Origin: Agrobacterium vitis | GTDB taxonomy: Bacteria; Pseudomonadota; Alphaproteobacteria; Rhizobiales; Rhizobiaceae | Assembly: GCF_037039395.1 (NCBI RefSeq) | Contig: NZ_CP146241.1 | Location: 310,001-374,000 of the forward strand | Direction of reading: 5' to 3' | Length of the DNA: 64,000 nt | In this document: positions 53,485 through 62,133 of the stretch, one piece after another | Layout: each line of letters begins with the position of its first letter | Numbering within the stretch: the stretch's first letter is position 1 | Program-made: the position numbers and the translations under genes | The notes under the pieces: model-generated | The model's input: only the letters and a program-made list of their open reading frames with translations | What the model was told of the DNA's origin: nothing | Database searches by the model: none

Positions 53485-54794
53485 GGACACCTCTAAAAAC
53501 CTCCCCATTTTCCGCGTTTCATGATTCAATCCGGCCAGTGTGATTTTCTGGGAGCGGATGATGCGTGGGCAACCGGGCTTTTGGGATTTGGATGATCGTT
53601 ACGAACGGCTGAGTGCCGTCGGCGATCCGCTGGAGAAGCTCAACAGCATCATTCCATGGGCGATATTTGAAAAACCTTTAGCGAAGGCGCTGAAGCGGTC
53701 CGACGGATCGAAGGGTGGACGTCCACCATTTCCGTCGGTTCTGATGTTTAAAATCCTGGTGCTGCAAGCGCTTTATAATCTCTCCGACGACCAAGCGGAG
53801 TTTGTTATCCAGGACCGGCTGTCGTTTATGCGTTTCCTTGGCCTTTCCCTTTCGCAGAAGGTGCCGGATGCCAAGACGATCTGGCTGTTCCGAGAGAGTT
53901 TGGTGCGTGCAGGTGCCATTGATAATCTGTTTGCCCGTTTCGACAAGCATCTCTCACGTTCCGGATATCTGGCCAAAGGCGGGCAGATCGTTGACGCCAC
54001 GATCATCCAGGCTCCCAAGCAACATAACAGCCAGGACGAGAAAGACGCGATCAAGGCCGGCGAAATCCCTGAGGACTGGAAGGATAAACCCGCCAGGCTG
54101 GCCCAGAAGGACCGCGACGCGCGATGGACAGTGAAGTATTCCAAGGCGAAACGGCCAACGGAGACGCCGACGTCGACGACGACTGGCCAGCACGATATTG
54201 CCATTCCAATGTTTGGTTACAAAAACCATGCAGGCATCGACCGAGCCCATGGCTTTATCCGGGGATGGACGGTGACGAGTGCGAGCGCCCATGACGGAGC
54301 CCAGCTTCGAAACGTAGTGACCAAAGACAATACCGCGTCGACGGTCTGGGCCGATACGGCCTATCGCTCCAAGACCAACGAGGAATGGTTGCAGGACAAT
54401 GGCCTAAAGTCCGACATCCATCAGAAGAAGCCAAAGGGCAAACCCATGCCGGAGGCGATGTCGCGCGCCAACGGCCGTCGTTCGAAGGTCCGCTCCGCCA
54501 TCGAACATGTCTTTGCGCGGCAGAAGGACAAGATGAAGCTCTTCGTGCGCACCATCGGAATCAGCCGAGCGAGGGTGAAGATCGGCATGGCCAATATCAC
54601 CTACAACATGCTTCGCTATGTCTGGCTGACTGGAAAACCACGGACCGCATAACGCGCAGCTGGCCGGAAGGCCGAAATGCATGCCGCAGATGCGGCAATC
54701 ATCACAAAAAATGGGCGATCATCCGCGCGAGTTCATCGCGGAAATACATCCACGGCACCATCTTGCCAACTGCGACCGGTAAATCGAGGTGTCC
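53485..54794 (+). mobile_element. IS5-family insertion sequence
   Basis: The 1310-bp element is bounded by perfect 9-bp inverted ends GGACACCTC and GAGGTGTCC. The AGCT at 53481-53484 is repeated at 54795-54798 as a 4-bp target duplication, which makes the visible inverted match 13 bp long. It contains one DDE transposase gene. It landed in the last part of a flavin monooxygenase gene, downstream of repC. Confidence 0.88.
53561..54652 (+). CDS. IS5-family DDE transposase
   Basis: This 363-residue transposase starts MRGQPGFWDLDDRYERLS. DUF772-type N-terminal homology (PFPSVLMFKILVLQALYNLSDDQAEF) is followed by the DDE domain: Asp in GGQIVDATII, Asp in VWADTAY and Glu in RSAIEHVFARQKDKMKLF. ATG 53561 is favoured because GGGAG lies six bases upstream; GTG 53540 and ATG 53558 are in frame. 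The gene looks intact, and the exact target duplication and inverted ends suggest recent movement. Confidence 0.92.
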   Translation: MRGQPGFWDLDDRYERLSAVGDPLEKLNSIIPWAIFEKPLAKALKRSDGSKGGRPPFPSVLMFKILVLQALYNLSDDQAEFVIQDRLSFMRFLGLSLSQKVPDAKTIWLFRESLVRAGAIDNLFARFDKHLSRSGYLAKGGQIVDATIIQAPKQHNSQDEKDAIKAGEIPEDWKDKPARLAQKDRDARWTVKYSKAKRPTETPTSTTTGQHDIAIPMFGYKNHAGIDRAHGFIRGWTVTSASAHDGAQLRNVVTKDNTASTVWADTAYRSKTNEEWLQDNGLKSDIHQKKPKGKPMPEAMSRANGRRSKVRSAIEHVFARQKDKMKLFVRTIGISRARVKIGMANITYNMLRYVWLTGKPRTA

Positions 54795-55959
54795 AGCTGG
54801 AGCCGCGACCGGAAAGTCCGGGAAGACCGAGGAAGTAGAGGCCTCTCTCACAAGAGACACCTCGATGATGTTTCGGGCGCCCCGCTTCATCGAAGGCATT
54901 CACCTTCAACCAGCTATAGTCGGACCTGAAGCCGGTGGCCCAGACGATCGTGGTGATGCCTGCGTTAGTAAGATCCAGTTCACGGATAGGATTGACAATG
55001 CAACCGGCTTTCGGACCAAGGATGCGCGCTTCCGGCTCTTCAGGAAGGTTCAGACCGTTGCATGCAACGAAAGCATCCGCCTCGTCGAGCAGTGATAGAT
55101 AGTTCTGGTCGCCACGCTCAAGATTGTCACCAAGATCTTGAGCAAAGGATAATTTGCCGTCCTTAAAGCTTTCGGTCATGCCAACCAACACTATGCCCTG
55201 TGCTGCAAGACGACGGAAGTCGATCGTTTCTCCGCCTCGAGCGCCGCTGACAGCGACCGTAACATGGTTGCTCGACCGCAATTCTTGTATTTTGGCGTCC
55301 CATTTGCCGAGAACGCCGAGCCACCAAGCGCAGTCCCGACCGCGATAGCTGCGCGGAGGACGATCATGCGGGCCAACCGAAAGATAGGTCTTGCAGCCCG
55401 CACGCATTAGTTCCTCGGCAATCTGCACTCCCGAAGAGCCCGCGCCAATCACGAGAACAGCCCCCTCCCCGAGCTGATCAGGATTGCGGTAGTTGCTGGA
55501 ATGCATCTGGTTGATATCGGCGGTCGGCGCAACGATTGGCGGAATGTTTGGCAACTGGAACGGACCGGTCGCCACGACTACGTTTCGGGCTTCAAACACA
55601 CTGTTAGACGTTTCGACATGGAAGCCTGGACGACCGTCCAGACGCTCGACTTGAGACACCTCGGTTCCACAGCGTATTGGTGCGTTGTACTTTTTCGCAT
55701 AGGCTTCAAAATAGTCAGCAACACCTTCTTTGGGAACAAACGCATCGGCATTGCCGGGAAACGTCTGGTTTGGAAAACGGTCGTGCCAGGCTGGACCGTT
55801 GGTAACCAGCGAATCCCATCGCATCGAACGCCAGCTCTCCGCGACCCTTCCCTTTTCAAGGACAAGATGCGCCACATTATTCCTGCTGAGATGTTCGCTC
55901 ATAGCGATGCCAGCCTGGCCACCGCCGATGACGAGTGTATGTATGTTTTCGACAGGCAT
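54795..55959 (-). pseudogene. Flavin-containing NAD(P)H monooxygenase (CzcO-like), 3' end displaced by the IS
   Basis: About 388 residues are left of a two-dinucleotide-fold monooxygenase: FAD motif LVIGGGQAGIAMSEHL near the N-terminus, SWRSMRWDSLVTNGPAW, the second nucleotide site VLVIGAGSSGVQIAEEL and the ATGF motif in IVWATGFRSDYSWL. The native frame runs to LPGLSGRGSS and then enters the IS, where translation ends at 54733 with a foreign tail (WTPRFTGRSWQDGAVDVFPR). The missing 29 residues are on the far side of the IS (53392-53480). Members oxidise varied small substrates. The physiological substrate is unknown. The truncated product lacks a conserved C-terminal helix and is probably inactive. 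Confidence 0.88.
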
Positions 55960-56373
55960 TAGTTCATCCTTGTTATGATTGAAGTGCGTGTGCTGGACCC
56001 CTTGCAGCGCAAAGGAGGCTGTAAGTGCGCGGCGTTCGAGAGACGGACCTTGAGGGTAGGGCCAGGAGAATTCATAATGATGCGGCTGTGCGTGCTAAGT
56101 TTGGCTGCATTTCCCAGTTCTCTCGTTTGTGGGCATCCAATCGAGCCGGCATCCGTTGCCTTTGTGAATGCTGCTTAGGGTAGCCTCTGGCTTCTCCTTG
56201 TACGGTCACTGCCGACGAATATCTGGCTGATGTAGGCGTTCTAAAACTCAATGATGGCCGTGAACCGAAATCTGCATGTCGCTAGATGGGGTTTAAGTTG
56301 GTATCGGCAATATAAGAACCAGAGCCCGTTTTTGGCGAGATCAACAATGCAATAAGAGACGAGGGGAGGGGAA
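55960..56373. other. Non-coding gap between monooxygenase and GGDEF genes
   Basis: These 414 bases lie between divergent genes. A few short frames start here, but none has a ribosome-binding site or recognisable product. A strong GAGGGGAGGGGAA precedes ATG 56374. Promoters for both flanking genes must be here; I cannot pick them out with confidence. Confidence 0.5.
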
Positions 56374-58287
56374 ATGATCAATCAAAAATTGGCGCACCTG
56401 GCCCCTAAGTTAGACGAGGAATATTCAACTTTGGGCAACGAGTTTGCCTCGATCAGGTTAGATCTGTGCGTCAAAGGAAGCCAACGCTGACATATGTTGG
56501 CAACGGCTTATTGCAAGCCACGAAGAGGGGCCCTGTGAATATATTGGGTTTAGGATTCCCTTAAATGGATCTCTGCTAAATTTATTCGGTATGCGTCTAA
56601 TCATTGCACAAGATGAGCCGATGATGTTGAACCACCAGTTTGGCAATCGTAAAAATAGTTTTGATTTGGACGCTGCAGCCGTGCTGGATGAAGCTTGGGA
56701 CCTCGCATGCACAGGTCGTTCCATTCGCGCATTTTCTTTAGCAAATTCAGTTTTGGTTTCAGCAGAACATCGAGGAGATCAAGGTCTTATAGCGGCAGTT
56801 CTCATCAATGTGCCTGGTATTGCTTTCAACTTGGCGAGACAGAAGCGGGGCTAGTCTACGCGGAAAAAGCAATTTCCCTATGGCGCCAGCTTGAAGAACC
56901 GGTGCTAGAGGCGCAAGCTCTGAGTGTCGGTGCTTGGCTGCATCTGGAACTCGGTAATTTAGAGAAGGCCGTCGAATTTGCCGCAGAAGCACTGAACATT
57001 GCCGACCAGAGCCGTAATCTTCGATCCCGGTCTTTGGCCATAAATGTCATTGGTGTGATTTTCTGGATGACGTGCCAACCATCCCTTGCTGTTGACTATT
57101 GCGCTCGTGCCGTAGAGCTCGCCCGTGAGGCATTCGATCTTACATTCGAATGTTGGTGGTTGATTAATCTTGGTGGAGCGCATGCAGAGGATGCGTACCT
57201 CGCTCAGGATGGGGATGAGCAAAAATTCGAAACGTCGATTAACAGTGCAATAGACATTACAAGACAAGCACTCAGCCTTGCTCAATCACGCAAAGACGCC
57301 TGGGCCGAGAGGTTATGTATCGCGAATTTAGCAGAATATTTTAACGCGATTGAGGATTTTTCTGCCGCTGAAATGTTGTTGGAACGGTATCGTGACGTTC
57401 CGGGAGACGATTATGTCCGGGGTGAAGGGCACTATCTGGTTACACTTGGAAGCACGCTCGTATCATTAAAACGCTATGATGAGGCCCTGGTTCCACTTGA
57501 ACAGGCCCACTCGCTTGCCAGGGAAAATGTGAATCTTGATACCTTAATGCATGCCTGTTTGGCTCTGTCAAAGGCTCATGAGCATCTCGGAGCATTCGAG
57601 CCTGCGTTGGATTTTTACAAAAAGTATCACAAGCTACATCAGCAATTTACTGCGGAGCGCATCCAGCAAAATGCCCGTATGGCGGAGATCCGTTATCAAA
57701 CGAAAAAACTCAAAACCATGCTTGATACAGAGGCAGAGCGTTCTGCGGAAATTGCCCGGTCATTAGAGGCCCTTCAGCAGCAAACCAATGTGCTGACGGA
57801 AGCGGCCAATACGGACCCGTTGACGGGGCTTTCCAATCGGCGGCATTTGGAGGCGATAATATCTGATATTAATATTCAGAGCACGAAGTATGCGCTGGCG
57901 ATCCTCGATGTGGACTACTTCAAGAAAATCAATGACACGTTTTCTCATATTATTGGTGATCGGGTCCTAGTGCAAATTGGCACACTGATCAAAACGATTG
58001 TGAGCGAAACAGATCTTGCGGTTCGCTTTGGTGGCGAAGAGTTCGTCATACTCATGACGGACGTAACACCGAAACAAGCAGAAAGTGCTTCCGAGAAACT
58101 GCAAATGACAATTGCCGACTACGACTGGTCCAAAATAGCCGATGGGTTGAAGGTATCGGCCAGCATCGGAGTGGCAATGTCGGACGACGGAGTCGACGCC
58201 GAAACGGTTTTGCAACAGGCTGATCGGTGCCTTTATCGGGCAAAGCAGGGCGGTAGAAATAGAGTTGTTTGTTTTTTGCCATATTGA
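56374..58287 (+). pseudogene. TPR-GGDEF diguanylate cyclase gene with two compensating frameshifts
   Basis: ATG 56374 with a strong GAGGGGAGG reads about 36 codons, then stops near 56490. Removing one G near 56476 carries on as VKEANADICWQRL into frame 2. That frame fails after INVPGIAFNL near 56834, where adding one base returns to GETEAGLVYAEKAISLWRQ and frame 1 to the stop at 58287. The restored protein of about 638 residues has an N-terminal variable part, several TPR-like repeats (LEEPVLEAQALSVGAWLHLELGNLEKAVEFA), a coiled segment and a GGDEF domain (DPLTGLSNRRHLE, RFGGEEF, YRAKQGGRNRV). The GGEEF site is intact, but the inhibitory RxxD before it reads SETD. It would make cyclic di-GMP if repaired. 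Decay and sequencing error are both possible. Confidence 0.75.
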
Positions 58288-58748
58288 AACAGGTTGAACA
58301 AACGATGAGCAGGATCATGTCTTGAAGACATGACTCCACTCTGCTGACTGCCTCACAACCTTCTCGAGATTGCTTTTCTGTCGCTATGAATCCACGTTCG
58401 CATGGTGAGCACTTCCGCTGGAGTAAAGAGGCATGCAGACAGCCGTCCAAAGTGCGCCGTAGCGCCTCGTTTTAATGTCATCAACGGTTGAAACCGTTGA
58501 TCGGTTTTCATGAAAGGCTAAAAGTTTGGGGTATGGCGCGAAAGTAGATTTCGACGCGATATGCAAGATAATCCGTTGTAATTTTCGACAGTGATGAAAC
58601 GCCGTTAAGGTACGGTCTCACAGTTTGCATGATAGGGTTCTATCTGATCAGTATGGCTCCTCTCGGAGCGCCACAGGAATGTTAGCAGCGTGATATTTGA
58701 TTGGCCAAATGCGCGAAATCGGACGGCAATAAACAATGAACAGACCGC
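58288..58748. other. Non-coding region after the GGDEF gene
   Basis: Bases 58288-59017 contain no supportable gene. A perfect palindrome lies at 58480-58501: 10-bp arms ATCAACGGTT and AACCGTTGAT around GA. It is separate from the mosaic hairpin repeat further right (58749-58847). Bases 58850-59017 show nothing recognisable. Confidence 0.5.
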
Positions 58749-58847
58749 AATCTGCTGCATACTTCCTTAAAACAGAATCGATTTAGGGAAGTATGCAGCA
58801 GATTAAAATGGTACAGCGCCATGCGTTTTATAAAACGCACTGCGCTG
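58749..58847. repeat. Two-hairpin intergenic mosaic repeat
   Basis: AATCTGCTGCATACTTCC (58749-58766) and its exact complement (58787-58804) form an 18-bp stem around a loop containing GAATCGATTTA. A second hairpin has CAGCGC/GCGCTG arms (58814-58819, 58842-58847) around the perfect palindrome TGCGTTTTATAAAACGCA (58822-58839). It shares order and core words with the element in the fecR leader (40602-40693). It looks like a dispersed non-coding repeat. Confidence 0.7.
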
Positions 58848-59017
58848 CAAACGTGCCCCAGCATATCGCTCTCACGGCTCTGTCGAATCCCTCGGCGGTA
58901 GGTTGAAGACCGTTATTGATGACGCGGCAAGAAAGTCGATCTTTCCAGCATTATTGCGGAGCGTGCTCGCCCCGGTTCCAAAGTCTGAGTCGGTCCGCCG
59001 GGCGGGGGAGGGGCGAG

Positions 59018-60205
59018 CTACAGCCCCGCCGCTTTTGTCAAATTGACCCTGAAGCGATCCCGTCGGCGCTGGTACCTGCGGGTCATCTCGGCTGAGGCAT
59101 GACCGAGTTGCTTCTGCACATAGCGTTCATCGACTTCCGCGGAGGAGGCGAGACCGGCGCGAAGCGAATGGCCGGAGAATTTGAAGGCGCGCTCGATCTC
59201 GCTGAGATCGCCGCGAACCCCGGCAGCCATGGCAGTCCGCTTCACCAGCCTTGCCACTTCCTTATCGTTCAAGCGTTCCGGGCCAACGGACTTGCCTTGT
59301 CCGGTGACGCGGCGGAACAGGGGGCCATGGGCAAGTCTGGCAAAGGTGATCCAGGTTTCGACCGGAACCACCGGGCAGGTGGTGTCGGAGGAGCCACGGC
59401 CGATCTCGACCTCGCGCCAGCCGGTCTTGCCGCGCAGGGTGACGAGCATGCCCTTGTCGAATATTTCGATCCAGCCGCGCCCGTCTTCGGTTTGGTCAGC
59501 CTTGATGTCGAGACCAACAATCTCGGACCGCCGCAGGCCACCGGCATAGCCGATCAGCAGCATGGCCCGATCGCGCAGGCCGCGCAATGTTCCTCGATCG
59601 AGTGTCTCGATCATGGCGATAATATCCTCGGCCAGCACCGCTTCCTTCTGCACGGGTGGGCGTGCGTGGCTGTTGCGAATGCCGGCCATGACGGTGGCGA
59701 TATGCCGATCCTTGCGATCGAGCATCAGCCCGCGTTGCGCGTAGTTCCAAGACAATGAGGAGAGGCGACGCTCAACGGTCGAGACAGCATTTGCCTTGGC
59801 GCCAGGTTTCGATGTGCCAAGTGCCGGTGTGCCAAGTGTCGGCGTGCCAACGGTCTCGCCTGAGGCACAGGCGGTGATATAGAGGCCAACGGTCTGTGGG
59901 TCCGGGGGGAGGGGGGCCAAATTCAAACGCCGGCACCAGGCGCTAAAATGTTTCCAATCGGAGGCATAGGCTTTTCGGGTATTGGCAGAACTTGCCGCCG
60001 CCACATAGTCGCGGGCGCGGTCCGCCAGGCTGGCGAGATGCGTTGGCATCTGCTCGTCGGTGGAGGAGAGGGGAGGGGCTTGCATCGAGGTGCCAGCGGC
60101 CAACACCTGCGGCGCGCAAACATCACCCTCAGCCGCCGTGCTGAGCGACGGCGCGCCGCTCTCCTGGCGGGGAATATCGGTGTTTTGCGCGATGATTTGG
60201 GCCAT
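59018..60205 (-). CDS. Tyrosine recombinase (phage-integrase family)
   Basis: This 395-residue recombinase has a long low-complexity N-terminus (about 1-60), a SAM-like core-binding domain (SLADRARDYVAAASSANTRKAYASDWKHFSAWC) and a catalytic domain with Arg in YAGGLRRSEIVGL, the beta-hairpin GMLVTLRGKTG, HSLRAGLASSAEVD, QLGHAS and the nucleophile Tyr in MTRRYQRRR. A linker repeat (GTPTLGTPALGTSKPG) separates the two domains. It is divergent from the DUF1403/ScpB-like pair with 124 bases between, holding a perfect 11-bp inverted repeat. Likely roles are multimer resolution or rearrangement of this replicon. AGAGAA precedes the ATG at 60205. Confidence 0.92.
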   Translation of the reverse strand: MAQIIAQNTDIPRQESGAPSLSTAAEGDVCAPQVLAAGTSMQAPPLSSTDEQMPTHLASLADRARDYVAAASSANTRKAYASDWKHFSAWCRRLNLAPLPPDPQTVGLYITACASGETVGTPTLGTPALGTSKPGAKANAVSTVERRLSSLSWNYAQRGLMLDRKDRHIATVMAGIRNSHARPPVQKEAVLAEDIIAMIETLDRGTLRGLRDRAMLLIGYAGGLRRSEIVGLDIKADQTEDGRGWIEIFDKGMLVTLRGKTGWREVEIGRGSSDTTCPVVPVETWITFARLAHGPLFRRVTGQGKSVGPERLNDKEVARLVKRTAMAAGVRGDLSEIERAFKFSGHSLRAGLASSAEVDERYVQKQLGHASAEMTRRYQRRRDRFRVNLTKAAGL

Positions 60206-60224
60206 TTCTCTATAATGTACAACA

Positions 60225-60251
60225 TGTCCGATAATGCAAGATTATCGGACA
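60225..60251. promoter_or_regulatory. Perfect 11-bp inverted repeat between recombinase and DUF1403 genes
   Basis: TGTCCGATAAT (60225-60235) and ATTATCGGACA (60241-60251) are exact complements around GCAAG. The 11-bp arms around a short centre resemble a tyrosine-recombinase core site, although five bases is shorter than the usual 6-8. It begins 20 bases upstream of the recombinase start, so it could equally be an operator for the divergent promoters. TTTTTATTT follows. Confidence 0.5.
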
Positions 60252-60329
60252 TTTTTATTTAACGACAGACTGTGCGCTTTCTGTCGAAATATCTGGCATA
60301 AACTGCGCATCCAATGTATCTTCATCCGT

Positions 60330-61283
60330 ATGGATTCACTTGCGCCAACTCCACCTCCTGTCTCGACGTGGTCGCCCCACCTGCCAACCTGGACCTTGTC
60401 GCGCACACACGACATCACCGAATCCGACGCCGCGTTTGCTGCCGGTATCGCTCTGAAATCGCTTGATGATCTGCTCCGCACCAACCCGCCATGGCTCGGC
60501 TGCTGGCGTGATCGCCTTGCCCTCAAATCGGCCGCCGTCGCTGCCAAAATGGTAGGCCGTACTGAAGAGGAAAACGCTCTCCGCGACGCGGTCTTGCTAA
60601 CCGTCGCCGGCGACGATCCCGGCCCGTCCGGAAAGCTGTTTCTGGCCACACGAATGATGGCACGCCAATCCGGGACAATTGCTACCTCATTCGTCAGAGA
60701 GATCGCCGATCATTTTGGCCTTCGGTGGGACGATGGTCTTGCCTCGATCCCGGATCTGGTCGATTCTGCCATCCAGTCCGGGCGAGCAGCACCCTTCGCG
60801 GTGGCGGACGTTATTACGGCGATCTCCGCCGTTCGCCCGGATGCCGAGGTGCTGGCGCTTGGGCTGGCCGAGGCCGTTCTGGCGCATAAGCTGAGCTGGC
60901 CGAAATCCGTGCCGCTGCTGTTGCCCGAAAGGTTTGGCCCCTCGTTCCGTACCATCGGCGGACGCGGCCGGGTTCGCCCGGGCGAGCCGGCCTATCCGAA
61001 AGCAATCTGTATGGCGCTGTTCGACGGCGTCGACGCCGCGTTGCGCTCCGCCGTCGAAATCGATCGTCGTGCGGCGCGATTGCTAGTCGTGGCACCAAAA
61101 CTGCGCACCAAGGGCGCCGAGCCTGTCATCCGTAGATTGCTGAACGAAGACGGCGTGCCGGCCTCAGTGCCCGGCAGCAGTCTGTCGCGCTGGGCGGCTA
61201 AACGGCTGTTCGAGCGTCTCGAAAGTTTCGAGGCGGTGCGGGAGCTGTCCGGCCGGTCATTCTTCCGGATCTTTGGGTTGTGA
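60330..61283 (+). CDS. DUF1403 family protein, copy 2
   Basis: This 317-residue protein is a close paralogue of copy 1 (42614-43567): DAAFAAGIALKSLDDLLRTNPPWLGCWRDRLALKSAAVAAKM, GDDPGPSGKLFLATRMM, FGPSFRTIGGRGRVRPGEPAYPKAIC and the C-terminal SLSRWAAKRLFERLESFEAVRELSGR. ATG 60330 aligns with copy 1; upstream in-frame starts lie in or near the inverted repeat. The stop overlaps the start of the ScpB-like gene (GTGA). The C-terminal segment looks like a winged helix, so DNA or protein binding is plausible. Function is unknown. Confidence 0.83.
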   Translation: MDSLAPTPPPVSTWSPHLPTWTLSRTHDITESDAAFAAGIALKSLDDLLRTNPPWLGCWRDRLALKSAAVAAKMVGRTEEENALRDAVLLTVAGDDPGPSGKLFLATRMMARQSGTIATSFVREIADHFGLRWDDGLASIPDLVDSAIQSGRAAPFAVADVITAISAVRPDAEVLALGLAEAVLAHKLSWPKSVPLLLPERFGPSFRTIGGRGRVRPGEPAYPKAICMALFDGVDAALRSAVEIDRRAARLLVVAPKLRTKGAEPVIRRLLNEDGVPASVPGSSLSRWAAKRLFERLESFEAVRELSGRSFFRIFGL

Positions 61284-61969
61284 CGATGGCCGAGTCTCCT
61301 GCAGCCAAACCAAACCGGCGGAAGGCGAACGCCGCAGACGAACGTCTGTTTGATCGCGAGCTCGAAGAGCTGCCATCAGATCTACGCTGGCGCGAATGGA
61401 TGCTGCGTGTGGAGGCGGTGATCTTTGCTTCTGCCGAACCTGTTAGCCGCGAGACGCTGGCGCGGGTGGTAGGAAAGGACTGCAGCATCGATCTGCTCGT
61501 TGATGATCTGCGCGAGGAACTCAGTTCCCGGCCCTATGAGCTGGTGTCGGTCGCCGGTGGTTGGCAGCATCGAACCCGTCCGCGGTTCGCCGAGACGATC
61601 CGGGCTTCTTCGGCGCCGACGCGGGGAGGGGCGGCGGCGCTGTCGGAGTTCGAGGCGCTGGTGCTGATGGCGGTGGGATATTTCCAACCGGTGACCCGTG
61701 GTGAACTGTCCAAGATCTTCGGCAAGGAAGTCAGCCGCGATGTGATCGCGGCGCTACGCGGCGGCGGCTTCATTGCATCCGGGCCGCGCAGCCCAACACC
61801 GGGCGCGCCCTATACCTATGTGACAACGCCACACTTTCTCTCGTCATTCGGCATGGAGACGCTGCGCGACCTGCCAAACATCGAAGCGCTTGAAGATGCG
61901 GGTCTGCTCAGCCGTAAGAGCATCCAAGTGGTAGACCTGGCTTCGACAGGCGACGACGAGGATGAGTGA
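61280..61969 (+). CDS. ScpB-like segregation/condensation protein, copy 2
   Basis: This 229-residue protein is nearly the same as copy 1 over its core (EWMLRVEAVIFASAEPVSRETLARVVGK, WQHRTRPRFAETIR, SEFEALVLMAVGYFQPVTRGELSKIFGKEVSRD). The start region GTGACGATGGCC is conserved between both copies, including overlap with the DUF1403 stop, so coupling is preserved. ScpB normally forms dimers that bridge ScpA and SMC. Here the only partner encoded nearby is DUF1403. The final 20 residues differ from copy 1. Confidence 0.86.
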   Translation: MTMAESPAAKPNRRKANAADERLFDRELEELPSDLRWREWMLRVEAVIFASAEPVSRETLARVVGKDCSIDLLVDDLREELSSRPYELVSVAGGWQHRTRPRFAETIRASSAPTRGGAAALSEFEALVLMAVGYFQPVTRGELSKIFGKEVSRDVIAALRGGGFIASGPRSPTPGAPYTYVTTPHFLSSFGMETLRDLPNIEALEDAGLLSRKSIQVVDLASTGDDEDE

Positions 61970-62133
61970 GAGTGGAGCCGCGATCCGCCCAAATTGTCTG
62001 GTATTCAGAATTTTCAGTGGATGTGACGAATGTTTCAATGGAATCTTGGCTCGGGCACTGTGGCGAGCGCGGCAACGGGCGCGCGGGGTGTTTGTCCCGC
62101 ACCCGAGACAACATCTGTGAGGGCACCTGGTAA

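Noticed and set aside
53239..53496. 85-codon frame left of the IS
   Set aside because: The opposite strand encodes the cut-off monooxygenase C-terminus, and the frame runs into the IS end.
54733..54794. Treating the monooxygenase as an intact 408-residue gene ending at 54733
   Set aside because: The last 20 or so residues are read from the IS end, and the true C-terminus is on the other side of the element.
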